64,000 bases of DNA from Thiosulfatimonas sediminis (GCF_011398355.1 NZ_AP021889.1:1674001-1738000); one strand, 5' to 3'; positions 45,227-53,371 are shown, counted from the stretch's first letter. Made by a program: numbers and translations. The notes: a model not told the origin generated them from the sequence alone.

Positions 45227-45547
45227 CTAAACCGCCACCCACACCTGTTCTGCTTCTATTTTGCTGGCGTAGACCGGCAAGTGATAACCGGGCTTGTCAA
45301 GACACTCGCCGCTTATCAAGCTATAACGCTCTTTATGCAGTGGCGAGGCCACATACAATTGCCCTTGCGCATCGCCGGTCATACCGCGTGACATCACATT
45401 CGATTCACGAATTGGATCCAGATTACCCACGGCATACACCTGTTTTGCGATGTAAAACAACGCTACTTGCTGATTATTAATTAGGGCCGCAACCCCTGCG
45501 TCTGCGACTAAATCACTTAGCGCGCATACTTTTACAAACTCGGCCAT
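45227..45547 (-). CDS. nirD: Nitrite reductase small subunit
   Basis: This 106-residue protein has the Rieske-like NirD fold: NQQVALFYIAKQVYAVGNLD, MSRGMTGDAQGQLYVASPLH and ERYSLISGECLDKP. NirD supports NirB, the siroheme nitrite reductase large subunit. No nirB lies in the window, although it usually precedes nirD; a hairpin leader and the phosphatase-kinase gene are there instead. nirB may lie elsewhere, or a different nitrite reductase may be used. Confidence 0.93.
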   Translation of the reverse strand: MAEFVKVCALSDLVADAGVAALINNQQVALFYIAKQVYAVGNLDPIRESNVMSRGMTGDAQGQLYVASPLHKERYSLISGECLDKPGYHLPVYASKIEAEQVWVAV

Positions 45548-45582
45548 TTTGTTCTCCTGCCTATTTCATTGGCTCAGAAACG

Positions 45583-45619
45583 AAAAAAGGCCCACTCCGC
45601 GATACCACGAAGTGAGCCT
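45583..45619 (-). promoter_or_regulatory. Leader hairpin with U-tract before nirD (attenuator or terminator)
   Basis: The minus strand can fold GGCTCACT...AGTGGGCC with an inner CGTG-GTAU-CGCG stem and loop (45589-45618), followed by six T. It lies about 35 bases before the nirD start. A structure of the same design precedes narK. A TATAAT-like box (minus, about 45650) lies upstream, so a leader transcript would run through it. It could also end transcription from the kinase gene. Confidence 0.7.
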
Positions 45620-45797
45620 CTCTGCTCTGACAATTTCTATCTTATGTAATTATAACACTATGCATGCCAACAACACTATTTAACTATTAAATTCAGTAAC
45701 TTAAGCCATATTAACTACCTAGAAAACCCGTACACCCTTGAAATGACTGCACCAAAAAAGATAAAACACTGCCTTGTTTTGGAATTAAAAATCAGTT

Positions 45798-47516
45798 CTA
45801 CACCAACAAAAACCACTGCAACACCAATAAAAACAACAAGAACGCACTCACCCCTTGCCAAAAAGCGGTTGGATTGCGCTCCAATAATGGCTTGAAATCA
45901 CGTTTCTTTAAAAACACATCGTCTGGCTTAAACAAGTTCGCGGTAAATTCGGAGAGCAGGGCAAAGCGCTGTAATGGATTGGGTGCACAGCCTTTCTTCA
46001 ACACGAGATCAAGCCATTCCGGTAAATCAGCACGACACTGCCGAGCGGATAAATATTGCAAGTCCTGATAACGCCGTAAGCTAAACGGATTGATGCGTTT
46101 TTCTTTATATGGCAAAGCACCAGTAAGCATCTGATAAGTAATGACCACCAAAGAAAACATATCTGAACGATTTGAACCCGGCTCACCAAGCAAATACTCC
46201 GGAGCAGTGTAATTTAGTGTACCTTCCGGGTGCTGGCGCTGAAGTACCGTCGCGGTTTCCGCCAGACTGGCAACATGCACCGCACCGAAGTCGATAATTT
46301 TCACCCGCCCACTGCAATCAATCATAATATTATCCGGCTTTAAATCCTGATGAATTATGTCTAAACGGTGCAAGGCACGAAGCGCCGAAGCCATCTGCTT
46401 GACCAGCTCTCGCACACTGTCCAAACTGGGCTGAGGATTGTCATGCATCCATTGACTTAACGTTTTGCCTTGAATAAATTCCGATGTGAAATACAAAAAC
46501 GTCTTAGGTCGGGTGCGTTGGTAAGTTTTCATCAAACCCGGATGTTTAAGCTTCTGCCCTAACCACTCTTCACGCACAAAGCCATCCAAATACCATGGGT
46601 CGTCAGAGTAATTCGCCGACGGCGTTTTGAGAACCAAAGACTGGCCCGTTTCGACATCTTCCGCCAAATAAATTTGACTACGCGGCGTTACGCTAATCTC
46701 TTGCACAATCTTGTAGCCGTCTATTTTCATCCCCGGCTCAAGTTCTGGCGGCAGAGGCAAAGCCAGCAGTTTTTGAAACAACTCCTCCTCAGTTTGCGAT
46801 GGCAATTTAAGTACTGTAATAACCTGTGCAGTCAAATTATCGGCCGACTGCTGACTTAACGCCAAAGCAACTAGTTTCTTTGCTCGATCGGTTTCACTCA
46901 GAGATGACTGCAAAATGGCCGTCATTTGGTCTTCACTAACAAACTCATGCACCCCGTCGGAGGTCATCAAAAACACATCCCCTGGCTCGATGATTTCCGT
47001 GCGAAAATCAATCTGTAAACTGGTATCCACCCCCAGAGCACGACTTAAATAACTCCGCTGTTTACTCATCCATGCGGTATGGTCTTTGGTCAACTGTTGC
47101 AATTCACCTTGACGTAAACGATAAATGCGCGCATCACCAACATGAAATAAATACGCTGTATTTGACTTAAACACGATGGCATCAAACGTCGTCACCCAAC
47201 CTTTTAAATCAACCGCTTCACTTGAGCCTTGTTTATACAACCAACTGTTAATCGCAGTAATCACTTGCTGACAGGCATTTTTGGTGCTCCACGTTTCTGG
47301 TGTGGAGTAAAAATCCTCCAAAAACGACTGTACCGCTGTATGACTGGCTTGGCGCGCCGCTTCACTAATGGAGACGCCATCGGCTAACACCGCTGCCGCG
47401 CCCTTGTTTTCCAACACCTGCCCTTCGGGTAAAACATAATTGACCGCATCCTGATTTTCAGGCTTTAAACCCGCAGTGGTTTCAAAACCTATCGCAAGCT
47501 GCAAAGGATTTGCCAT
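45798..47516 (-). CDS. PP2C-type phosphatase fused to a serine/threonine kinase, C-terminal membrane anchor
   Basis: The 572 residues begin with a PP2C domain (about 1-240): ENQDAVN, AVLADGVSISEAARQ, HVGDARIYRL and LMTSDGVHEFV provide the metal-binding acids. A Hanks-type kinase follows (about 265-530): LVLKTPS for the ATP lysine, IIHQDLKPDNIMI for the catalytic loop (HQD in place of HRD), VKIIDFGAVHV for DFG and YTAPEYLLGEPG. The last 20 residues are a membrane helix (AFLLFLLVLQWFLLV). It stands between narK and nirD. It probably adjusts nitrate uptake or reduction by phosphorylation. The target is unknown. Confidence 0.9.
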   Translation of the reverse strand: MANPLQLAIGFETTAGLKPENQDAVNYVLPEGQVLENKGAAAVLADGVSISEAARQASHTAVQSFLEDFYSTPETWSTKNACQQVITAINSWLYKQGSSEAVDLKGWVTTFDAIVFKSNTAYLFHVGDARIYRLRQGELQQLTKDHTAWMSKQRSYLSRALGVDTSLQIDFRTEIIEPGDVFLMTSDGVHEFVSEDQMTAILQSSLSETDRAKKLVALALSQQSADNLTAQVITVLKLPSQTEEELFQKLLALPLPPELEPGMKIDGYKIVQEISVTPRSQIYLAEDVETGQSLVLKTPSANYSDDPWYLDGFVREEWLGQKLKHPGLMKTYQRTRPKTFLYFTSEFIQGKTLSQWMHDNPQPSLDSVRELVKQMASALRALHRLDIIHQDLKPDNIMIDCSGRVKIIDFGAVHVASLAETATVLQRQHPEGTLNYTAPEYLLGEPGSNRSDMFSLVVITYQMLTGALPYKEKRINPFSLRRYQDLQYLSARQCRADLPEWLDLVLKKGCAPNPLQRFALLSEFTANLFKPDDVFLKKRDFKPLLERNPTAFWQGVSAFLLFLLVLQWFLLV

Positions 47517-47545
47517 GATGGAAATACCCCCCTATAAAACGAAAC

Positions 47546-47572
47546 AACCAGCCAAATACAATCTGGCTGGTT
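47546..47572. terminator. Hairpin between narK and the phosphatase-kinase gene
   Basis: AACCAGCCA and TGGCTGGTT form a perfect 9-bp stem with a 9-base loop. It lies in the 97-base space between narK and the next gene. There is no good T-run after it on the minus strand, so it may weaken rather than stop transcription, or stabilise the narK mRNA. Confidence 0.5.
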
Positions 47573-47613
47573 GAGAATGTGAATGACTTCAACAAGCGTT
47601 GTGCAAACTTTAC

Positions 47614-49071
47614 CTATTTAACATCAATCATCTGCACGGTACCATCCGGCATGACTTCTGCCATACTGCCTTGCGGTTCTTCCAAGAATACGATAATTAA
47701 CACAAAGACCATCAAAGCAACCACGCCGATAATCATAAAGAACTGGTCGTAATCAAACATTGAGTTGGCGGTTAAAAACAACACCGCACCGACATTACCA
47801 AACGCACCAGCCATACCGGCAATTTGCCCTGTTAAACGGCGTTGCACTAAAGGCACCATGGCATAAACCGCACCCGAACCGGCTTTAGAGAAAATTCCTG
47901 CCACAATAGTCACTGCCACAACAAGCCAAACTGACCACTCTTTTTCAACAAAACCAAGCAATAAGAAGCTGGCACTGATTCCGGCAAAAATGACGACTAA
48001 CGTACTTTTACGCCCAAAGATGTCCGATAACCAACCGCCACCAGGACGCGCCACCAAATTGATGAATGGATAGATGCCGGCCAGTAGCGCGGCCGTCACT
48101 TTTGGCAATTCAAACCAAGATACATAGAACATCGCCAACATCGACACAACAGCCAACTCAGTACCAAACGTAACCAAATAAGCCCAGTTAAGAATCGCCA
48201 CTTGCTTAAATTTATAGCGATGCATTTGCGGCACGGGCTTGGTAAAAACATGCTGATTCACTTGCCAGATTTTCCATGTTTGTAACACAAACACCAGCAC
48301 CAGAGAAGCGTACACGACAGTCGTCGATAAACCATTCAACAACCCCATATTTTCCGGTGATAACTTCCAAGTCAATACCGCCAGAGCGAAATATAAAGGG
48401 ATATTCATCAGCATATAGAGCAATAAATCCCCTTTCGAAGTGACCTCCAAGGCCCCAGTTTTCTTTGGTTTAAAGTAGGTCGCACCCTTGGGCGTATTTT
48501 CCACGCTAAAGAAATAAATCACACCGTACACAATGGCCGCAATACTGGCAATCGTCAAAGCATAACGCCACCCGTCTGCATCACCCAACGCCACGGCGAT
48601 AAACGGCAAGGTCATGGCCGCACCAGCGGAACCGAAATTTCCCCAACCGCCATAAATACCCTGCGCCAAGCCAGTTTGTTTTGCAGGAAACCATTCAGAA
48701 ATCATACGAATCCCAACCACAAAACCCGCACCGATAAAGCCGGAAAGAAAACGCAATAACGCCAACTGATCGTAAGTTTGCGCCCACGCAAAAGCGATAC
48801 TGACCAAACCACCAGCGATTAAAATCGCACTGTACAAAATTTTAGGCCCGTATTTATCCACCAGCATTCCGACCACAACACGTGCAGGAATCGTCAGCGC
48901 AACATTAAGAATCAACAGTACTTTCGCCTGCTGAGTGCTTAGCCCCAACGCCTCTTGAATAAACGGCATCATCGGCCCTAAGCCCAGCCAGACGACAAAC
49001 GACATAAAAAACGCAAACCACGTTAAATGCAGAATACGTACATTGCCCGAAAACGAGAATAAGTTAAACAT
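47614..49071 (-). CDS. narK: Nitrate/nitrite MFS transporter, NarK/NasA family
   Basis: The 485 residues form about twelve membrane helices of the major facilitator type. Nitrate-porter features are LTWFAFFMSFVVWLGLGPMM at the N-terminus, RFLSGFIGAGFVVGIRMISE, QGIYGGWGNFGSAGA (nitrate signature 1) and MAGAFGNVGAVLFLTANS (signature 2). It imports nitrate for the assimilatory reductase downstream. It is the first gene of the cluster and is preceded by an attenuator-like leader. Confidence 0.95.
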   Translation of the reverse strand: MFNLFSFSGNVRILHLTWFAFFMSFVVWLGLGPMMPFIQEALGLSTQQAKVLLILNVALTIPARVVVGMLVDKYGPKILYSAILIAGGLVSIAFAWAQTYDQLALLRFLSGFIGAGFVVGIRMISEWFPAKQTGLAQGIYGGWGNFGSAGAAMTLPFIAVALGDADGWRYALTIASIAAIVYGVIYFFSVENTPKGATYFKPKKTGALEVTSKGDLLLYMLMNIPLYFALAVLTWKLSPENMGLLNGLSTTVVYASLVLVFVLQTWKIWQVNQHVFTKPVPQMHRYKFKQVAILNWAYLVTFGTELAVVSMLAMFYVSWFELPKVTAALLAGIYPFINLVARPGGGWLSDIFGRKSTLVVIFAGISASFLLLGFVEKEWSVWLVVAVTIVAGIFSKAGSGAVYAMVPLVQRRLTGQIAGMAGAFGNVGAVLFLTANSMFDYDQFFMIIGVVALMVFVLIIVFLEEPQGSMAEVMPDGTVQMIDVK

Positions 49072-49457
49072 TGTCCATTGCTCTTTATTTTATAAACCTA
49101 AAAATAAAAAAAGCCCACCCTGCCAATTAAGACAGAGTGAGCTTCATTGCTCAAATAGTATTTTTATAAAACAAAACACATACTATACCAACAACTATTA
49201 AACCTCTTTAAAAACATATAGTTTTGCAAAAAAATGGATTCTCGCTCCCATGCACCCAAGTAATAAAATCCTAAATTGCACTTTTTTGCACGAAAATTTC
49301 ACCAAAATAAGGCATGAGATAGCGATTTATTCTGCGTCTCTCTAAGCTCCTGGCTCTATTAAGTCGCTTTTTTAAAAAAAACTGTAAGGATTCTAAAAAC
49401 CTTGCGTCTAAGAGACTGAACAAACCTGTTCTTATTTTTCAAAATCGAGGTATTACC
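49072..49457. other. 386-bp divergent regulatory region between narK and the KCG-peptide gene
   Basis: The narK leader hairpin occupies 49106-49143. Further left of the plus-strand gene there is a direct repeat TTGCAC-TTTT-TTGCAC near 49275-49292 that could be a protein site. The plus-strand gene has GAGG about 10 bases before its ATG. A conserved sigma-54 type promoter could not be confirmed. Confidence 0.5.
49106..49143 (-). promoter_or_regulatory. Leader hairpin with U-tract before narK (attenuator)
   Basis: The minus strand folds AGCTCAC...GTGGGCT with a second UCUGUC...GGCAGG segment and a six-base loop (49112-49143), followed by seven T. No gene lies upstream on this strand, so it cannot be an ordinary terminator; it is a leader element of narK. 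Its outer stem nearly matches the nirD leader. Nas leaders in other proteobacteria are read through with help of ANTAR antiterminators such as NasR/NasT. Confidence 0.78.
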
Positions 49458-49766
49458 ATGAAAATTCAATCGCTTTTCACCGCCACTCTTTCTGCGCTTT
49501 TACTTGCCACCACAATGAATGCCAGCGCAGATTCCAGCAATCCATTCACGGTATTTTCAACACAGAGCGCGCAAATATTAATTGTACAAACGGATGCCGC
49601 GAAATGTGGTGCAGAGAAAAAAGCCACTGATGCAAAATGTGGCGCCGCTAAATGCGGTGCAGAGAAAAAAGCCACTGATGCAAAATGTGGCGCCGCTAAA
49701 TGCGGTGCTGAGAAAAAAGCCGCTGATGCAAAATGTGGCGCAGCAAAATGCGGCGCCAGCAAATAA
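49458..49766 (+). CDS. Secreted KCG-repeat peptide (HvfA/bufferin-like candidate metallophore precursor)
   Basis: The 102-residue product has a signal peptide (MKIQSLFTATLSALLLATTM, cleavage near NASA-D), a short spacer and a C-terminal tail with seven KCG motifs. The tail consists of three 16-residue repeats KCGAEKKATDAKCGAA (third: KKAADA) and a last KCGASK. Nearly every Cys sits in the same KCGA context. This looks like HvfA-type oxazolone/thioamide-modified copper-binding RiPPs, whose core carries EGKCG repeats. The modifying DUF692 and DUF2063-like proteins are not next to it. GAGG precedes the ATG at a normal distance. Confidence 0.75.
   Translation: MKIQSLFTATLSALLLATTMNASADSSNPFTVFSTQSAQILIVQTDAAKCGAEKKATDAKCGAAKCGAEKKATDAKCGAAKCGAEKKAADAKCGAAKCGASK
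49602..49745 (+). repeat. Three tandem 48-bp repeats coding for KCG motifs
   Basis: The coding repeats begin at codon 49. Copies 1 and 2 encode the same 16 residues, and copy 3 differs by one residue (T to A). The unit is a multiple of three, so copy-number changes would keep the frame and change only the number of Cys sites. Confidence 0.92.
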
Positions 49767-49787
49767 AGCGAGCCGCATAGCAAACCT

Positions 49788-49863
49788 AAGAAGACACAGA
49801 GTTTGCAATTTACATTTCTGCTCTAAGCGCTTTTGACAATGAGGACTTGCTCTGTGTCTTCCT
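49788..49863. repeat. Short MITE-like inverted repeat (76 bp)
   Basis: The ends AAGAAGACACAGAG and, in reverse, AGGAAGACACAGAG match each other and the consensus end of the larger repeats (AGAGACACAGAACAAGTCC). It lies between the KCG-peptide gene and doxX, so it will appear in their transcript as a long hairpin. Confidence 0.75.
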
Positions 49864-49948
49864 ATCCTTAAACCAACTTTATTCACGCCACGATGACCTG
49901 CAATCACACTGACTGCAGGCCAATCCATTCTTTGTTTGGAGTATCGCT

Positions 49949-50572
49949 ATGCACACTCTATTAACTAAATCGACCGACTTATATCAACATTCGCTTACCC
50001 ATCTAAGTCATTTAGACGGCTTAGCACCGCTGCTTTTTAGAATCTACCTAGCGCCAATCATGCTGCAAGCGGGGTGGAATAAATTGGCCAATTTTTCCGA
50101 TACGGTCACTTGGTTTGGCAATGCAGAATGGGGCCTGGGCTTACCTTTTCCGGCGTTAATGACCGCGTTAGCCGGTGGCACGGAACTACTCGGCGGAATC
50201 GCCCTTCTTCTGGGATTAGCGGTTCGCTGGTTCTCTGTTCCTTTAATGATTACCATGCTGGTCGCGGCGCTCAGCGTTCATTGGCCAAACGGCTGGCTCG
50301 CCATTGCCGATGCTTCCAGCTGGCTGGCAAATCAACAAGTCATTGATGCACAACAACAATTGGCCGTCAGTAAAGAGATTCTACAAACCCACGGCAATTA
50401 TGATTGGCTTACAATGAATGGCTCTATTGTAATACTCAACAACGGTATCGAGTTTGCTGCTACCTATTTTATTATGTTGCTTAGCCTACTGTTTACTGGC
50501 GGCGGTCGCTATGTCAGCGCAGATTTTTGGATAAAGCGCGCACTCATCGACGCCCCCGTTAAGAAATCCTAA
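49949..50572 (+). CDS. DoxX family membrane protein (HvfX-like)
   Basis: The 207-residue protein has four membrane helices of the DoxX fold: FRIYLAPIMLQAGWNKLANF, ALMTALAGGTELLGGIALLL, FSVPLMITMLVAALSVHWPN and IEFAATYFIMLLSLLFTGGG. DoxX relatives (HvfX type) are found in HvfA metallophore operons, where they are thought to help with copper handling or peptide maturation. GGAG precedes the start. It is about 180 bases after the KCG-peptide gene and 18 bases before the sigma factor gene. Confidence 0.85.
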   Translation: MHTLLTKSTDLYQHSLTHLSHLDGLAPLLFRIYLAPIMLQAGWNKLANFSDTVTWFGNAEWGLGLPFPALMTALAGGTELLGGIALLLGLAVRWFSVPLMITMLVAALSVHWPNGWLAIADASSWLANQQVIDAQQQLAVSKEILQTHGNYDWLTMNGSIVILNNGIEFAATYFIMLLSLLFTGGGRYVSADFWIKRALIDAPVKKS

Positions 50573-50590
50573 AAGAGAAAAACCGCAACA

Positions 50591-51181
50591 ATGTCATTTC
50601 ATACGCCGACTCAAGACCCATTTGCACAGCAGATTGCACCTTTACGTCCTCGCCTGCTCGCCTTCGCTCGGCTGCACTTAAACTGCTCGGAAGATTGCGA
50701 TGACCTAGTGCAAGAGACCTTGTTCGCGGCATGGCATCGCTATGCACAGTTTCAGGGAAAGTCCACTTTAGAAACTTGGGTATTTGCGATCTTGCGCCGC
50801 AAACTGATTGACCTCTACCGCCAACGCAGCAAAATCCAAATCTTTGAATATGACGAAAACCAATTGCCGGATACCGACACTCTATTTCAAGAAGATGAGC
50901 ATTGGCAAAAAGTGCAAGCACCGACCGTTTGGCCAACACCTTACAAACAGATGGAAAACGAACATTTTTGGCAAGTGTTCGATCTCTGTATTTACCACTT
51001 ACCGGAACAGACCTCACGCGTCTTTTCGCTCCACGAATTACTGGGTTTTGACACCCAGCAAATCTGCGAAACACTGCAAATTTCAGAACAAAACTGTTGG
51101 ACGATTTTGCACCGCGCTCGGTTAAAACTGCGGGCCTGTCTGGAAAAAAATTGGTTTAGCCCCGAAGAGAGCTCAAAATGA
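50591..51181 (+). CDS. ECF RNA polymerase sigma factor
   Basis: The 196 residues contain sigma-70 region 2 (CDDLVQETLFAAWHRYAQFQ, then STLETWVFAILRRKLIDLYR) and region 4 (LGFDTQQICETLQISEQNCW and HRARLKLRACLE). Extracytoplasmic-function sigma factors are typically held by a partner anti-sigma protein, which is encoded right after it with an ATGA overlap. It probably switches on the KCG-peptide and doxX genes in response to metal or envelope stress. No target promoter was identified. Confidence 0.92.
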   Translation: MSFHTPTQDPFAQQIAPLRPRLLAFARLHLNCSEDCDDLVQETLFAAWHRYAQFQGKSTLETWVFAILRRKLIDLYRQRSKIQIFEYDENQLPDTDTLFQEDEHWQKVQAPTVWPTPYKQMENEHFWQVFDLCIYHLPEQTSRVFSLHELLGFDTQQICETLQISEQNCWTILHRARLKLRACLEKNWFSPEESSK

Positions 51182-51411
51182 AGTCGATGAAATCTTGTAA
51201 ACACGCCACCGAACTGATGTCACTACAACATGAGCGTAAACTCAACTTTGCAGAACATAGCTGGCTCACCACGCATTTGGCGCTGTGCGCTCATTGCCGG
51301 CGTTGCAAAAAGCAATTCGACCTCCTGAGTAAAACCTGTGAGGAAAGAAGAAATGTTTTAGATTCCGCGCAAGAAGGCGAGCCTCAGCACTTCGAGGAAG
51401 AAACAAAATAA
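51178..51411 (+). CDS. Zinc-finger anti-sigma factor, short form
   Basis: This 77-residue cytoplasmic protein has the HxxxCxxC zinc motif of ZAS anti-sigma domains (TTHLALCAHCRRCKKQ), followed by a charged tail. It has no membrane helix, so the signal must be intracellular. It overlaps the sigma factor gene by 4 bases. Cys-rich soluble anti-sigma proteins of this kind often sense metal or redox state. Confidence 0.85.
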   Translation: MKSMKSCKHATELMSLQHERKLNFAEHSWLTTHLALCAHCRRCKKQFDLLSKTCEERRNVLDSAQEGEPQHFEEETK

Positions 51412-51414
51412 CTT

Positions 51415-51475
51415 CCTAAGCCTAGGCTTAGGGAGATACAGAGCAAGTCCAAATGGCTCAGGCACAGAAGAATTT
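51415..51475. repeat. Perfect 18-bp palindrome plus MITE end
   Basis: CCTAAGCCTAGGCTTAGG (51415-51432) is a perfect palindrome just after the anti-sigma stop. It is followed by GGAGATACAGAGCAAGTCC and AAATGGCTCAGG, nearly identical to the right end (reversed) of the 59246-59494 repeat. The opposite end was not found, so it is a partial element. Confidence 0.7.
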
Positions 51476-51557
51476 AACTGGGCCAAGCGACTGTTTGCTG
51501 TCATAAGTACTAATTCAAAATTGACAATAACCGACAACACCGCTTAGCGAAATCTGA

Positions 51558-52472
51558 CTATCGGCGAGGCTTTGATGTACGACCTTTATTGCGTGGCGCC
51601 TCTTTTTTGACTGGCGATTTATTGCCGCGCCCAGTTCGCGGTCTAGGTGCATCTTTTTTAATGGCTTTCGTCGCCTGCGGATTTTTACCCGATTTCGCGC
51701 TATTTTTGCTGGTTCTAGCGGCCACGTTTGTGGCCACTTTTGTCGAACCAGAAACCGCTCGATTAATTTCTGCGATTACTTCTGCGGGTAAATTGCGCCA
51801 ATGACCAACCGGTAAATTACCTAGCGAAACATTCATAATCCGAGTGCGGACCAAACGCACAACTTTATAACCAAAATACTCGCACATACGCCGAATTTGA
51901 CGGTTCAAGCCTTGATTTAAAATGATTTTAAACACAAAACGACTCTGCATTTGCACTTGGCAAGGCAAGGTGACCCTATCCAAAATAGGTACCCCAATCG
52001 ACATTTTCTGAATAAATTCCGGCGTCAAGGCCTTATTTACCGTAACCACATACTCTTTATCATGGCCATTCTCGGCGCGCAATATCTTATTGACAATATC
52101 GCCATCACTGGTCAGAAAAATCAACCCTTCGGAATCTTTATCCAAACGACCAATTGGAAAAATTCGCTCCGGATGGTTAATCGCATCAGTGATATTTCCC
52201 TGCACCGTTTGCAAGGTGGTACAGGTGATGCCAACCGGCTTATGGTAGGCAATGTACACTCGGTCAGATTTATCCGCGGCGCTGGCGGCAATCAAACGTC
52301 CATTCACTCGAACCTCGTCCCCAGCAAAGACCTGGGCGCCAACCGCCACGGTTTTGCCGTTTAGTTTGACACACCCCTGTTCTATGAAACGATCGGCCTC
52401 ACGGCGCGAACAAAATCCGGAATCACTGATGAATTTATTAAGACGAATACTCTCTGGAAGGCTGTTAGACAT
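51558..52472 (-). CDS. rluF: 23S rRNA pseudouridine synthase, RluF family
   Basis: From ATG 52472 ([20 protein letters not shown]) the protein has 304 residues. It has an N-terminal S4 domain ([20 protein letters not shown]) and a RsuA/RluF catalytic domain with the Asp in [20 protein letters not shown], then [20 protein letters not shown]. RluF modifies U2604 of 23S rRNA. The last 75 residues are a lysine- and arginine-rich disordered tail ([20 protein letters not shown]), probably RNA-binding. A longer in-frame start is not supported. Confidence 0.93.
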   Translation of the reverse strand: MSNSLPESIRLNKFISDSGFCSRREADRFIEQGCVKLNGKTVAVGAQVFAGDEVRVNGRLIAASAADKSDRVYIAYHKPVGITCTTLQTVQGNITDAINHPERIFPIGRLDKDSEGLIFLTSDGDIVNKILRAENGHDKEYVVTVNKALTPEFIQKMSIGVPILDRVTLPCQVQMQSRFVFKIILNQGLNRQIRRMCEYFGYKVVRLVRTRIMNVSLGNLPVGHWRNLPAEVIAEINRAVSGSTKVATNVAARTSKNSAKSGKNPQATKAIKKDAPRPRTGRGNKSPVKKEAPRNKGRTSKPRR

Positions 52473-52797
52473 TGTGTTCAATCCACTTTGGATACCGATG
52501 TGCAAACTCAGCGAAAGCCCTAAAATGGTAACCGACAAGCTGACAACAAAAAATAAAAAGGACTATCTTAAAACAAAAAGGATCAAACGTCAGATTCGAT
52601 TCCGTGTAATGCGCTTATCAGCAAGAAATCTCATCTTTATAGAGACACAGAACCAGTACAACTAAGGCGTTACAGAACAAGTTCAAATGGTTTCAAGTTC
52701 TGCAAATGAATGTAATAGACAAAATGGTGAAGAGCCTCTGTGAACGAAGCTCTTGTCAACCTTTAAAGAAAAGCGATGCTTAAAAAATTTTTCTCAC
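52473..52797. other. 325-bp intergenic region with two MITE-end-like half-sites
   Basis: AGAGACACAGAACCAGTACA at 52641 and TACAGAACAAGTTCAAATGG at 52671 both resemble the repeat end, in direct orientation. No frame or hairpin with a T-run is clear in the rest. The rluF promoter should lie near its right-hand boundary. Confidence 0.5.
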
Positions 52798-53151
52798 CTA
52801 TTGTTCGTAATCGAACTCATCTTCATCTTCATCAGTTTTGTGCTGCAAGATTCCGGTTTTGTGGGACACGGCTTTCTCTTTGAAAACCGGACGGGCTAAA
52901 ATTTCCAAATAAAATTTCGCCATTTGACTCTGTTCTGCATGATTAATCGATTGATTAATTTCGGTAACCAAAATCGCTTCGCTGCTCTCTTGATCCGCCC
53001 CAAATCGGCAATCAAAATCCCAAGCGTTCATGCCTGCAGGCAAGGTTTTAGCACGCTCACGTTTCAGATACTTACGAACTTCATGTTTAATCGCCTCAAC
53101 CAGGCGAGGCGTAGCAATTTTTTCAGAGGTTAAAATAAAAGTTTTTTTCAT
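52798..53151 (-). CDS. DUF6172 family protein
   Basis: This 117-residue soluble protein has the family pattern MKKTFILTSEKIATPRLVEA, IKHEVRKYLKRERAKTLPAG and WDFDCRFGADQES. The C-terminus is very acidic (DEDEDEFDYE). Function is unknown. It stands alone on the minus strand between rluF and umuC. Confidence 0.85.
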   Translation of the reverse strand: MKKTFILTSEKIATPRLVEAIKHEVRKYLKRERAKTLPAGMNAWDFDCRFGADQESSEAILVTEINQSINHAEQSQMAKFYLEILARPVFKEKAVSHKTGILQHKTDEDEDEFDYEQ

Positions 53152-53371
53152 GGGATCTCAATTTGATTTAAAACATTAGCGTTATATAACTAGGCGCGTC
53201 GAATATCAAGCAATAATTCCGCTCAAAATCGCAAATCGAGCCCAGTCAAACTCCGCGACAGCAGAATGATATGGCGACCTATTCCGCATGGCTTTAAATA
53301 ACCGCACACCATCGCCTATTTTTATACTAAAATAAATTCTTGTAACAAAAATCAAGATTGGATGGTTTCGC

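Noticed and set aside
42480-45230. Several plus-strand frames of 60-139 codons opposite nasA
   Set aside because: They are antisense shadows of a strongly conserved gene.
49190-49300. Sigma-54 promoter before narK
   Set aside because: No GG and GC pair at the -24/-12 spacing could be found with confidence.
49466-49928. Minus-strand frames with repeated APHFA and CISGFF motifs
   Set aside because: They are the reverse reading of the 48-bp repeats coding for KCG motifs.
53152-53371. LexA box upstream of umuC
   Set aside because: No CTGT-N8-ACAG type palindrome is present in the 220 bases before the gene.
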